From Acidobacteriota bacterium (GTDB lineage: Bacteria > Acidobacteriota > Terriglobia > Terriglobales > Acidobacteriaceae), in NCBI GenBank assembly GCA_021810735.1, contig JAJZIF010000003.1:1-31370 (forward strand): a stretch of DNA of 31,370 nt, given 5' to 3'. The position numbers and the translations under genes are program-made. The notes under the pieces are model-generated. The model worked only from the letters and a program-made list of their open reading frames with translations. It did not search any database and was not told where the DNA came from. Positions 1 through 7,777 of the stretch are shown piece by piece; within the stretch, counting starts at the first letter, position 1, and every line of letters begins with the position of its first letter.

Positions 1-2052
1 GAAATCCTGCGAACTGAAGGCAGGCGCGCTGCGTGCCGTTGGGGCTTCGGCAATGCGGATGTATTCGCCGTCGGAGCGCAGGAGGCGGGATTTGATCGTG
101 TCGGCGAGGCAGGAGGCGAGAATTTCTTCGCGGATGCGGTCTCGGAGCGCAGGGTCGCGGACGGGGAAGATGGTTTCGCAGCGCTCAAAGAGGTTTCGGG
201 GCATCCAGTCGGCGCTGCCGCAATAGACTTCCGGGTTGTTGCCATTTTCGAAGGAATAGATGCGGCTATGCTCCAGAAATCGGCCGACGATGGAACGGAC
301 GCGGATGTTTTCGCTGACACCTTTGAGGCCTGGACGGAGCGAGCAGATGCCCCGGACAATAAGGTCGATCTGGACTCCGGCACGGGAGGCGTCGTAGAGA
401 GCCTCGATGACGCTGCGCTCGAGGAGAGAGTTCATTTTGGCGATGATGCGGGCGGGGCGGCCGGCGCGGGCGTGCTCGGTCTCGCGATGGATGAGCTGCA
501 TGAAGCGCTCGGCGAGGGTGAGCGGGGCGACGAACAGGGGCGCGTAGTCGTCGGACTCGGAATGGGCGGTGAGGTAGTTGAAGACGTTGTGGACGCCGGC
601 GGTGATTTCGGGGTCGGCGGTGAGCAGGCTGAGGTCGGTGTAGAAGCGGGCGGTGTCGGGGTTGTAGTTGCCGGTGCCGAGGTGGGCGTAGCGGCGGATT
701 TCGCCGTCGGGGTCGCGGCGGACCAGGAGGGCCAGCTTGCAATGGGTCTTGAGGCCGACGATGCCGTGAAAGACCTGCACGCCTGCATCCTCAAGGGCCC
801 GTGCCCAGCGGATGTTGGAGGCTTCATCGAAGCGGGCGGTGAGTTCGACGACGACGGTGACTTCCTTGGTGGCGGCGGCTTCGGTGAGAGCGCGGAAGAT
901 GGGTGAATCCGGACTGGTGCGGTAGAGAGTCTGCTTGATGGAGACGACGTTGGGGTCCTGGGCGGCGGATTCGATGAGGCTGGCGACGCCGTCGTAGGAG
1001 TCGTAGGGGTGGTGCAGGAGGATGTCGCGGTGTCGGAGCTCGTCGAAGATGTCGGTCGATTTGCGATGGAGGCGGAGCTCGCGGGGTATGAAGGCTGGGA
1101 ATTTCAGATCGGGCCGGGGCGTGTCGGAGTAAATCTGCATGAGGCGGGAGAGGTTGACAGGCCCGTCGGTGCGGTAGACCTGCGACTCGGAGAGCTCGAA
1201 GTTGGTACGCAGGCGTTCGATGATTTCGTGGTCGGCGCTGTGCTCAATTTCTAGGCGGACGGCATCGCCTTTGCGGCGATTGTGCAACTCGGCGCGCACG
1301 GTTTCGAGGAGATTGCGGGATTCTTCCTCCTGGAAGTAGAGGTTGCTGTTGCGTGTGACGCGGAAGGCGGCCTTGGAGAGGATCTGGTAGCCGCGATACA
1401 TGCTGGAGGCGTTGCGCTCGATGAGGTCGTGGAGGGAGACGTAATCGATGGTATTGGCGGATGCGGGCAGGCGCACAAGACGAGGCAGGGCGCGAGGCAC
1501 GGTGATGACACCGAGGACGGGTTCGCTGGTGGCTTTACGTTTGCTGTGAAGCAGCAGAGCGATGCAGAGGGCCTTGTTGAGGACGCGAGGGAAGGGATGG
1601 GCGGGGTCGATGGTGATGGGTGTAAGGAGTGGGTCAACTTCGCGCTGGTAAAAGGTGTTGGCGGCCTCGCGGGCGTCGTCGTCCATCTGGTCCCAGCTGA
1701 GGACGCGAATGCCAGCGCGATCGAGCTCGGGCAGGAGCTGCTCGTTCCAGCAGCGGTATTGTTCCTTGACGTAGGCGTGCATTTCCTCGACGAGGGCGTC
1801 GAGGGTCTGCTCGAGAGTACGGCCGTCGGGGTCGATTTCGTTGTAGCCGTCTTCAATGCGCTGCAGGATGCCGGCGACACGGATTTCAACAAATTCGTCG
1901 AGATTGCTGGCGGTGATGGCGAGGAATTTGAGGCGCTCGAAGAGGGGGTTGGATGGGTCTTCGGCCTCTTCGAGTACACGGCGATTGAACTTAAGCCAGG
2001 AGACATCGCGCCCGAGAAAGAGGCTGGTCGTGGTTTGCTTTGCTTTGCCCAT
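1..2052 (-). CDS. ppk1: Polyphosphate kinase PPK1 (3' end outside window)
   Basis: PPK1 reversibly polymerises the gamma-phosphate of ATP into inorganic polyphosphate. Reading leftward from the ATG at 2052-2050 gives 684 uninterrupted codons starting MGKAKQTTTSLFLGRD, with no stop before the window edge. Typical PPK1 is about 690-720 residues, so only a short C-terminal piece is missing. The N-terminal segment GRDVSWLKFNRRVLEEAED and the block SNLDEFVEIRVAGI are family hallmarks. The two catalytic-region histidines are visible: His437 in GLKTHCKL (742-744) and His595 in GRFLEHSR (268-270), matching H435 and H592 of the E. coli enzyme. The segment around residues 345-370 (SIKQTLYRTSPDSPI) is also typical. 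The gene is divergent from the sigma-like gene at 2238, with about 185 bp between them. A minus-strand TACACT at 2155-2150 could be its -10 element. No ppx is next to it within the window. Confidence 0.96.
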   Translation of the reverse strand, partial: MGKAKQTTTSLFLGRDVSWLKFNRRVLEEAEDPSNPLFERLKFLAITASNLDEFVEIRVAGILQRIEDGYNEIDPDGRTLEQTLDALVEEMHAYVKEQYRCWNEQLLPELDRAGIRVLSWDQMDDDAREAANTFYQREVDPLLTPITIDPAHPFPRVLNKALCIALLLHSKRKATSEPVLGVITVPRALPRLVRLPASANTIDYVSLHDLIERNASSMYRGYQILSKAAFRVTRNSNLYFQEEESRNLLETVRAELHNRRKGDAVRLEIEHSADHEIIERLRTNFELSESQVYRTDGPVNLSRLMQIYSDTPRPDLKFPAFIPRELRLHRKSTDIFDELRHRDILLHHPYDSYDGVASLIESAAQDPNVVSIKQTLYRTSPDSPIFRALTEAAATKEVTVVVELTARFDEASNIRWARALEDAGVQVFHGIVGLKTHCKLALLVRRDPDGEIRRYAHLGTGNYNPDTARFYTDLSLLTADPEITAGVHNVFNYLTAHSESDDYAPLFVAPLTLAERFMQLIHRETEHARAGRPARIIAKMNSLLERSVIEALYDASRAGVQIDLIVRGICSLRPGLKGVSENIRVRSIVGRFLEHSRIYSFENGNNPEVYCGSADWMPRNLFERCETIFPVRDPALRDRIREEILASCLADTIKSRLLRSDGEYIRIAEAPTARSAPAFSSQDF

Positions 2053-2179
2053 GCATGAACCGGTGGTGTTCCAGTGAGATGTGCGCTCGTGCTGCAGTTG
2101 GAAGCTCTTTCTCGCTTGGGTGACGAAAAAGAGTTCCGAGTCATATTCCAGTGTATGCCTACCGTCCAGGAGGGGCAGG

Positions 2180-2210
2180 TTGACTTGGCAGGATGCGCGG
2201 ATGAGGATAC
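2180..2210 (+). promoter_or_regulatory. Possible promoter of the sigma-like gene
   Basis: TTGACT at 2180-2185 is followed, after 19 bases, by GGATAC at 2205-2210. Transcription would start about 20 bases before the GTG at 2238. The -35 is good but the spacing is long, so this is tentative. Confidence 0.33.
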
Positions 2211-2237
2211 AGAAAGTAGAAGAACCGGGGGTGAATC

Positions 2238-2822
2238 GTGCCGAACCAGGATTGCCTTGAGCAGGGAAGCGCCGGCGTGGCGCGGGCCGAGCATACGGCT
2301 CTGGAGCTCTTTCAGTTGGCGTCGTTGCTGGTAGGCGACCCGCAAGAGGCACTGCAACTTGTGGAGGAAAGCGTTTCGGCATCGGACCTGGACCCCTGCG
2401 CGGCTGAGCCTGGCGCCGAGGAGAGAGTTCGGCGGAAGCTGACGGAGCGGGCATTGCAGTGGATGCGGCAGCGGGCTCCGCAGTCGTTCGAGGTGGAGGG
2501 GACGTCTGTATCCCTTGGCGGCTGCGTGGAAACTGACGATCTGGAAGCGGCGGGAATTTCGAGCGCAAAACTGGCTGAGATGCTAAGTGGCGGGCAAAGG
2601 CAGAAGCTGCGGAGCTGGCTGGACGATCTGCCGATGGCACAGCGAGCGGTGTTTGTGTTGCGGGCCGTGCTGGGCAGGAATAGTCAGACGGCTGCAGAGG
2701 AATTTCGGCAGGTGTGCGGGGCAGACGGCTGGACAGCGGATTATGTGAGCGCGATGTTCCGATCGGCGCTATGTTCGCTAGCGAACCAGCTGGCGCATTC
2801 CACTTCAGCCGCAACGGCTTGA
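2238..2822 (+). CDS. Divergent sigma-70/ECF-like protein
   Basis: This 194-residue protein looks like a degenerate ECF sigma factor. Residues about 23-45 (LFQLASLLVGDPQEALQLV) resemble the sigma region 2 pattern in which a helix is followed by a gDpeeAedlvqe motif. Residues about 128-185 (LDDLPMAQRAVFVLRAVLG, then a helix-turn-helix-like stretch) resemble region 4. The central linker is long, and the part that should read EIAe-LG is replaced by TAAEEFRQVCG, so promoter-DNA recognition may be altered or lost. The start is a GTG preceded by a GGGGG run ending 6 bases upstream; an ATG start is not available nearby. It is divergent from ppk1 and lies upstream of the efflux operon, separated by a strong hairpin. 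No anti-sigma factor gene is adjacent. I am confident it is coding, less so that it is a working sigma factor. Confidence 0.72.
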   Translation: MPNQDCLEQGSAGVARAEHTALELFQLASLLVGDPQEALQLVEESVSASDLDPCAAEPGAEERVRRKLTERALQWMRQRAPQSFEVEGTSVSLGGCVETDDLEAAGISSAKLAEMLSGGQRQKLRSWLDDLPMAQRAVFVLRAVLGRNSQTAAEEFRQVCGADGWTADYVSAMFRSALCSLANQLAHSTSAATA

Positions 2823-2979
2823 GGGGACGAACCCAGCGAGGGATAACGCGGTGCAAGCGGATGTTGGCGGGGCTTTGTGGCGGAGTCCAGGCGGACTACC
2901 CGACGCTGCTTTCGGGGCCGGTGAAAAGTTTTGCACTGTTTTCAGGGTGCATGCGCATCCAAAGGACGTACTTTATTGA

Positions 2980-3049
2980 TAGAGGCTGTTATTCAGTTTG
3001 GGGTAGGCGACGTGAGGGTCGCCCATCGTAGAGTGAATAACAGCCTCTA
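2980..3049. repeat. 16-bp perfect inverted repeat with a nested hairpin
   Basis: The arms TAGAGGCTGTTATTCA (2980-2995) and TGAATAACAGCCTCTA (3034-3049) are perfectly complementary. The 38-base loop holds a second 6-bp stem, GGCGAC (3006-3011) with GTCGCC (3018-3023). The element occupies the gap between the sigma-like gene and the TolC gene and ends 42 bases before the latter's GTG. There is no T-run after it, so a simple intrinsic terminator is unlikely. It may be a structured leader, a REP-like palindrome, or a small non-autonomous element. The remaining intergenic bases (2823-2979) show only a short AGTCC/GGACT stem and no gene. Confidence 0.8.
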
Positions 3050-3091
3050 GACAATCAATTCTCTTTCCGACCTAAGAGGAAACATATTTCA

Positions 3092-4555
3092 GTGTTGAAA
3101 GCTGGCAAGGGAAACAGGACCAGCGCCGGCTTAGGCTGTGCGCTGCTGGCGATTGCGGTCACTGCGTCGCCGCAAGCGCGGGCGCAACAGACGGGGGGTG
3201 GAGTGTCCACGCCGCCGCCTCCGATCCAGGTGATTCAGCCGCAGATCAACAACTCGACCTACGAAGGCAGCGTGGCTGTCCGGCAGGTGAAGCCGGGGGT
3301 GATTGGGCTGTCGCTGGATGATGCGATCCAGATGGGGTTGCAGCATAACCTTGGATTGCTGCTGACGTCGCAGACGACGCAGTCGGCGCGCGGAGCGGAA
3401 CTGGATCAACTACAGGCGCTGCTGCCGACGGTGAATGGCGATATCAAGGAAGCAGAGCAGGAGACGAACCTAGAGGCGGAGGGATTGCGGATTTCAGGGT
3501 TCCCGAAGATTATTGGGCCGTATGGGTACACGGATATACGGGGCAGCCTGAACTGGTCGCTTTTGGATTTGTCGTCGTTACAGAATTACCTGGCGGCGAA
3601 GCATGATTTTGATGCTGCGAAGTTGTCAGTGGAAGACGCGCGGCAGATGGTGGTGCTGACGGTGGGGAACGCATATCTGCGGGTGATTGCCGACAAAGCA
3701 CAGATTGCCGCCGACAAGGCGGAGCTGGCGACGGCGCGGGTATCGCTGAACCAGGCGATGGACCAGCACAGCGCAGGGACTGCGCCAAAGTTGGATGTGT
3801 TGCGTGCGCGCGTGGACTACCAGACGCAAGAGCAGACATTAATTGCGGCGCAGAATGCCTTTGAGAAAGACAAGATTGCGTTGGCACGAGCGATTGGCCT
3901 ACCGCTGGAGCAGAAATATGTTGCTACCGAGACAGCTCCATTTGCGCCGCTCGATCATATTGATCAGGCCCAGGCTGTGAGCGAGGCACTGGCGAGCCGG
4001 CAGGACCTGAAGGCTCTGGAGCAGAAGGTAGAAGCGGCGAAGCATGCGCGGAAGGCGGCGACGTACGAGCGGCTTCCGGTAATCAAGTTCAGCGGCAATT
4101 ACGGCGATATCGGGATCAACGTCGCGAATTCGCATGGAACAGGCAATGCGGTGGGCTCGCTGGACGTGCCGATTTTCGAAGAGCCGAAGTTGCGCGGCGA
4201 TGCGAAGCAGGCGCAGGCGCAGCTCGATGAGGAAGAAGCAAAGCTGAGCGACCTGCGCGGACAGATCACGCAGGATGTTGACGACAGCATTCTGGACATT
4301 GAGTCATCTGCGAAGCAGGTGCAGGTGGCCAAAAGCAACGTGGCGCTGGCAGCGGAAGAATTGAAGGAAGCGCAGGAGCGCTATGTGGCAGGAGTATCTG
4401 ACAACCTGGCGGTATCGCAGGCGCAGCAGGCACTGGCCCAGGCGGATGCGCAGTATGTGAGCAGCCTGTACGCGCACAATGTCGCGAAGCTTTCCCTGGC
4501 GCGGGCAATGGGTATCGCCGGCCGCAACTATAAGACATATCTCGGAGGGAAGTAA
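3092..4555 (+). CDS. TolC-family outer membrane efflux protein
   Basis: This is the outer-membrane channel of a tripartite efflux or type I secretion-like system. The 487-residue protein has a signal peptide (about residues 1-32, ending ASPQARA-QQ), a proline-rich leader, and two repeats of the outer-membrane-efflux-protein domain, which are long amphipathic coiled-coil helices with the usual spacing (for instance the A/Q-rich helices near residues 190-270 and 395-475). The length fits the family. The start is GTG with AAGAGGA 11 bases upstream. The next gene, an EmrA-type adaptor, begins on the base directly after the stop codon, so the two are co-transcribed. The substrate cannot be told from sequence. 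Confidence 0.93.
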   Translation: MLKAGKGNRTSAGLGCALLAIAVTASPQARAQQTGGGVSTPPPPIQVIQPQINNSTYEGSVAVRQVKPGVIGLSLDDAIQMGLQHNLGLLLTSQTTQSARGAELDQLQALLPTVNGDIKEAEQETNLEAEGLRISGFPKIIGPYGYTDIRGSLNWSLLDLSSLQNYLAAKHDFDAAKLSVEDARQMVVLTVGNAYLRVIADKAQIAADKAELATARVSLNQAMDQHSAGTAPKLDVLRARVDYQTQEQTLIAAQNAFEKDKIALARAIGLPLEQKYVATETAPFAPLDHIDQAQAVSEALASRQDLKALEQKVEAAKHARKAATYERLPVIKFSGNYGDIGINVANSHGTGNAVGSLDVPIFEEPKLRGDAKQAQAQLDEEEAKLSDLRGQITQDVDDSILDIESSAKQVQVAKSNVALAAEELKEAQERYVAGVSDNLAVSQAQQALAQADAQYVSSLYAHNVAKLSLARAMGIAGRNYKTYLGGK

Positions 4556-5815
4556 GTGGCGGATCAAAATCCTGAACAGCAGAATCGGCCGGGCGGCGGA
4601 CAGCCCGCGGGGCCGCAGGAAGAGCAGCCTGAAAATCTGCAGCCTGAGAAAAAGAAGAAGAGACGGCTGATCCTGATTGTTGCGATTGTGGTGGCGGTGA
4701 TCGGCGCGGGCTTGTGGTGGTGGCACTCGACCTATTACGAGGATACCGATGACGCGCAGGTCAACGGCAACCTGATCCAGATCAGCGCGCGCATCAATGG
4801 GCATGTGATTGCGGTGAATGTAGAGCAGAACGAATTCGTGAAGGCTGGACAGGTGCTGGTGAAACTCGACCCGAGCGATTACGAGACGACGGTCGAGAAG
4901 GACGAGGCGAACCTGGCCAGCGCGAAGGCGAACCTCGAAGCCGTGGAAGTGAATATGCCCGTGGTGAACGTGAACACGAGCAGCACACTGCACTCCGCAA
5001 GCGCAGATTTGATGGGCGCCCACGATTCGGTGGCGCAGGCCGAGCGGCAACTGCAGGCATCCAAAGCGCAGGTGCTGGTGGCGCGCGCCAACTACACCAA
5101 GGCGAAGCTGGATTTAAGGCGTTACACGCCGCTGGTCGAGAAAGATGTGATCTCAAAGCAGCAGTACGATGCGGCGGTGGCGACGGCGGCGGCTGACCAG
5201 GCTGCGCTGCAGCAGGCGGAAGCAAATGTGCAGGCCAGCGAAGAGGGCGTGCATATAGCCCACGCGCGAGTAGCACAGGCCGAAGCAAGCCTGAGAAACG
5301 CGCAGACGCGGCCGAAGCAACTGGCGATACAGAAAGCACGGATCGACCAGGCGGCGGCGCAGGTGCAGCAGGCACAGGCGGCGCTGGCGCAGGCAAAGCT
5401 GAACCTGAGCTACTGCGTGATCAAGGCTCCGACAGCGGGAATTGTGACCACCAAGAGCGTGCAGGTGGGGGAAAACTTGAGCGCGGGCCAGAACCTGATG
5501 ACGCTAGTTTCGCTGGATAACCTGTGGGTGACGGCCAACTTCAAGGAAACGCAGATTGACAACATTCACCGCGGCGAACCGGTGCAGATTTCAGTGGATG
5601 CGCTGGATGGCGAGAAGTTCGCCGGGCGGGTGACGGAGATTGGCGGCGCGACGGGATCGATGCTGAGCCTGTTTCCGCCAGAGAACGCCACAGGCAACTA
5701 TGTGAAAGTGGTGCAGCGGATTCCGGTGCGCATCGACTTTACGAAGCCGAGCCAGAATAAAGATCACCGGTTACGGCCGGGGATGTCCGTCGAGCCGAGG
5801 GTCAGAGTGAAGTAA
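4556..5815 (+). CDS. EmrA/HlyD-type membrane fusion protein
   Basis: A periplasmic adaptor that links an inner-membrane exporter to the TolC channel. The 419-residue protein has a charged cytoplasmic tail (residues 1-37), one membrane helix (about 38-56, LILIVAIVVAVIGAGLWWW), and the diagnostic EmrA sequence TDDAQVNGNLIQISARINGH just after it. A long alanine/glutamine-rich coiled-coil hairpin (about 110-285) follows, then the second half of the lipoyl domain (CVIKAPTAGIVTTKSVQVGE) and a beta-barrel domain. The start GTG abuts the TolC stop, with GGAGGG upstream. EmrA proteins normally pair with an EmrB-type MFS pump, but the next gene is dps after a terminator, so the pump must be elsewhere or absent. 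Confidence 0.94.
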   Translation: MADQNPEQQNRPGGGQPAGPQEEQPENLQPEKKKKRRLILIVAIVVAVIGAGLWWWHSTYYEDTDDAQVNGNLIQISARINGHVIAVNVEQNEFVKAGQVLVKLDPSDYETTVEKDEANLASAKANLEAVEVNMPVVNVNTSSTLHSASADLMGAHDSVAQAERQLQASKAQVLVARANYTKAKLDLRRYTPLVEKDVISKQQYDAAVATAAADQAALQQAEANVQASEEGVHIAHARVAQAEASLRNAQTRPKQLAIQKARIDQAAAQVQQAQAALAQAKLNLSYCVIKAPTAGIVTTKSVQVGENLSAGQNLMTLVSLDNLWVTANFKETQIDNIHRGEPVQISVDALDGEKFAGRVTEIGGATGSMLSLFPPENATGNYVKVVQRIPVRIDFTKPSQNKDHRLRPGMSVEPRVRVK

Positions 5816-5838
5816 TACGCGTCACACGTGAGAGATAA

Positions 5839-5868
5839 GGGGCGTCTGCGGACGCCCCGGTTCTTTTT
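5839..5868 (+). terminator. Intrinsic terminator of the efflux operon
   Basis: A perfect 8-bp GC-rich stem, GGGGCGTC with GACGCCCC (5839-5846 and 5851-5858), closes a TGCG loop and is followed by GGTTCTTTTT. It lies 23 bases after the EmrA stop codon. Confidence 0.9.
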
Positions 5869-5982
5869 GAGGAGAGGGAGCCGGATCGACGGCCGCCACG
5901 AGCCGGCGGCCCGGCCAAATCGGCGCGCTGAAAGTGCATCGAATTATGCGTACGCACAAGGCTGGCGACAAGGAGATACGGC

Positions 5983-6597
5983 ATGAGCGCGACAACGATT
6001 CCTGTTACTCGAACAAAGACGACTTCGAAGATTTCGGACATGGTGAGTCCACATCTTCGGCAGAATGCGCATGAGATCCAGCGATTTGGCACGGTGATCC
6101 AAGAGCTGCCGATCGGGCTGGATGCGAAGGTGCGCGAGAAGGCATGCGCCTTTTTGAATGTGCTGCTGGCCGATACGATGTGCCTGCGCGACCTGTACAA
6201 GAAGGCACATTGGCAGGTGGCAGGACCGACTTTTTACCAATTGCACCTATTGCTCGACAAGCATTACGAGGAACAGAGTGAGATGGTGGACCTGATTGCG
6301 GAACGTATCCAGATGCTCGGCGGGGTGTCGGTGGCGATGGCGCACGACGTGGCAGAGATGGCGCGCGTGAAACGGGCACCGCGAGGCCGCGAAGAGGCGC
6401 CGGTGATGATTTCGCGGCTGCTGGAAGCGCACGAGCTGATTCTGACGGATGGCCGCAGCCGGGCGCGAGAGGCCGCAGAGCTGGGTGACGAAGGCACGAA
6501 CGATCTCCTGGTGAGCAACCTGGTACGCACCAACGAGATGGAAGTGTGGTTCCTGAGCGCACATCTGGTGAACATGCCTCTGACGGATGCACGTTAG
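5983..6597 (+). CDS. dps: Dps-family ferritin-like DNA-protection protein
   Basis: Dps proteins form dodecameric cages that oxidise and store iron with H2O2, protecting DNA. The protein has 204 residues. The inter-subunit ferroxidase ligands are all in place with exact Dps spacing: His76 (KKAHWQVAG), His88, Asp103 and Glu107 (EMVDLIAERI). Compared with the E. coli protein (167 residues) there is an N-terminal extension of about 25 residues; it carries several Lys/Arg residues and could bind DNA, as such tails do in other Dps proteins. The start ATG has AAGGAGA upstream. The gene stands alone between two terminators, so it is probably monocistronic. Confidence 0.95.
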   Translation: MSATTIPVTRTKTTSKISDMVSPHLRQNAHEIQRFGTVIQELPIGLDAKVREKACAFLNVLLADTMCLRDLYKKAHWQVAGPTFYQLHLLLDKHYEEQSEMVDLIAERIQMLGGVSVAMAHDVAEMARVKRAPRGREEAPVMISRLLEAHELILTDGRSRAREAAELGDEGTNDLLVSNLVRTNEMEVWFLSAHLVNMPLTDAR

Positions 6598-6629
6598 AGC
6601 TGCGAGAGTATTGACGGCGGAAAATGGTG

Positions 6630-6667
6630 AAGGACCGGGCCGAGGGGTTCCGGTCCTTTGTATTTTT
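6630..6667 (+). terminator. Intrinsic terminator of dps
   Basis: The stem AAGGACCGG (6630-6638) pairs with CCGGTCCTT (6650-6658) and is followed by TGTATTTTT. It begins 32 bases after the dps stop codon. Confidence 0.9.
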
Positions 6668-6758
6668 GGGGCGGTTCGCAACGAAAAGCCTCCGGCAACA
6701 TCTATGATGAAGGCCCGGGGAATTCCAGTCTGGCCGGAGTAAGGAGGATGGCGCGCCA

Positions 6759-7712
6759 ATGGCTTTGAACTTCTTTGTCCGCCATGCCTACTGGGTTCTG
6801 TTTTTGTGGGTGATGGTGGAGCAACTGGGGGTACCGGTGCCGAGCGCGCCGATCCTGTTGACGGCGGGGACGCTTACCGCGACGCATCACCTTGATCTGG
6901 CGCTGGTGCTGCTGGCGGCGCTTGGCGGGAGCCTGGTGAGCGACTCGATCTGGTACTGGCTGGGCAAGCGGTACGGCGGATCGATGGTGCGACTGCTTTG
7001 CCGGCTGTCGCTTGAGAGCACGGTATGCGTGCGCAAAACCGAGGAATATTTTGCGAAGCGTGGTCCGGCTTCACTGCTGGTTGCGAAATTTGTGCCGGGC
7101 CTGGGCACGGTGGCGGCTCCGATTGCGGGCGAGACGGAGATGCCGTTTCAGTTGTTCGTGCTGTATGACGCAGCGGGGACTCTGTTGTGGGCTCTGACCG
7201 TTACGCTGTGCGGCCGATTCTTTGGCGATGTGCTGCGGCGTCATCCGGATGCATTGGCGTGGGTAGGACATTCGGCGCTGCTATTGTTCGCGCTGCTGTT
7301 CGCAGGCCTGCTGCTCTGGCGGGTGGTGCAGCAGCGGATGTTCCTGCAGGAGATGCGCATGGCACGGATTTTTCCTGATGAGCTGAAGGCACAAATGGAC
7401 CGTGGCGATGAGGTTTTCATCGTGGACCTCAGGCATCCGCTGGATTATCTGCCGGATCCGCGGACGCTGCCGGGCGCGCTGATGCTATCCCCGGACAAGC
7501 TGAGGCAGCAGGTGACGCTGATTCCGAAAAATCGTGAGGTTGTGCTGTTTTGCACATGCCCGAGCGAGGCGGTATCGGTACACACTGCGCTTGAATTGCG
7601 GAAGGCTGGGGTTAGCCGCGTCCGTCCCTTATACGGTGGTTATGACGAGTGGAAGAAACGCGGGTACCCGCTGGTGGATATCGACATGGTTGAGGAGCGA
7701 GCGGAGGGATGA
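6759..7712 (+). CDS. DedA-family membrane protein fused to a rhodanese domain
   Basis: The 317-residue protein has an N-terminal DedA/SNARE-associated domain (residues about 1-195). It shows re-entrant and membrane helices, a PVPSAPILLTAG motif near residues 26-37, and the conserved loop FVPGLGTVAAPIAG at 111-124. The C-terminal rhodanese-like domain (about 205-310) has a candidate catalytic loop FCTCPSEAVS with Cys265 and Cys267, and the terminal GGYDEWKKRGYP typical of rhodaneses. DedA proteins are inner-membrane transporters tied to lipid carrier or phospholipid flipping and envelope stability; rhodaneses transfer sulfane sulfur. The fusion is a recurring architecture, and the role of the rhodanese part is not known to me. 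The ATG has AAGGAGG 11 bases upstream. Confidence 0.92.
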   Translation: MALNFFVRHAYWVLFLWVMVEQLGVPVPSAPILLTAGTLTATHHLDLALVLLAALGGSLVSDSIWYWLGKRYGGSMVRLLCRLSLESTVCVRKTEEYFAKRGPASLLVAKFVPGLGTVAAPIAGETEMPFQLFVLYDAAGTLLWALTVTLCGRFFGDVLRRHPDALAWVGHSALLLFALLFAGLLLWRVVQQRMFLQEMRMARIFPDELKAQMDRGDEVFIVDLRHPLDYLPDPRTLPGALMLSPDKLRQQVTLIPKNREVVLFCTCPSEAVSVHTALELRKAGVSRVRPLYGGYDEWKKRGYPLVDIDMVEERAEG

Positions 7713-7723
7713 GACGGGAGCGT

Positions 7724-7751
7724 TTTGACCTCGGGCGGCAACGGGTACGAT
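7724..7751 (+). promoter_or_regulatory. Probable sigma-70-type promoter for ubiD
   Basis: TTTGAC (7724-7729) and TACGAT (7746-7751) are 16 bases apart and lie 26 bases before the TTG start of the UbiD gene, in a 65-base intergenic gap. Confidence 0.45.
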
Positions 7752-7777
7752 AAGAGCAGATACTCGGAGCGAATAAA

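Noticed and set aside
1282..2058. Long open frame on the + strand opposite ppk1
   Set aside because: It mirrors the PPK1 coding frame; GC-rich third positions keep the antisense frame open. The minus strand carries the PPK1 catalytic motifs.
2714..3031. 105-codon open frame overlapping the sigma-like gene
   Set aside because: It crosses the sigma-like gene in another frame and ends inside the inverted repeat; no family resemblance.
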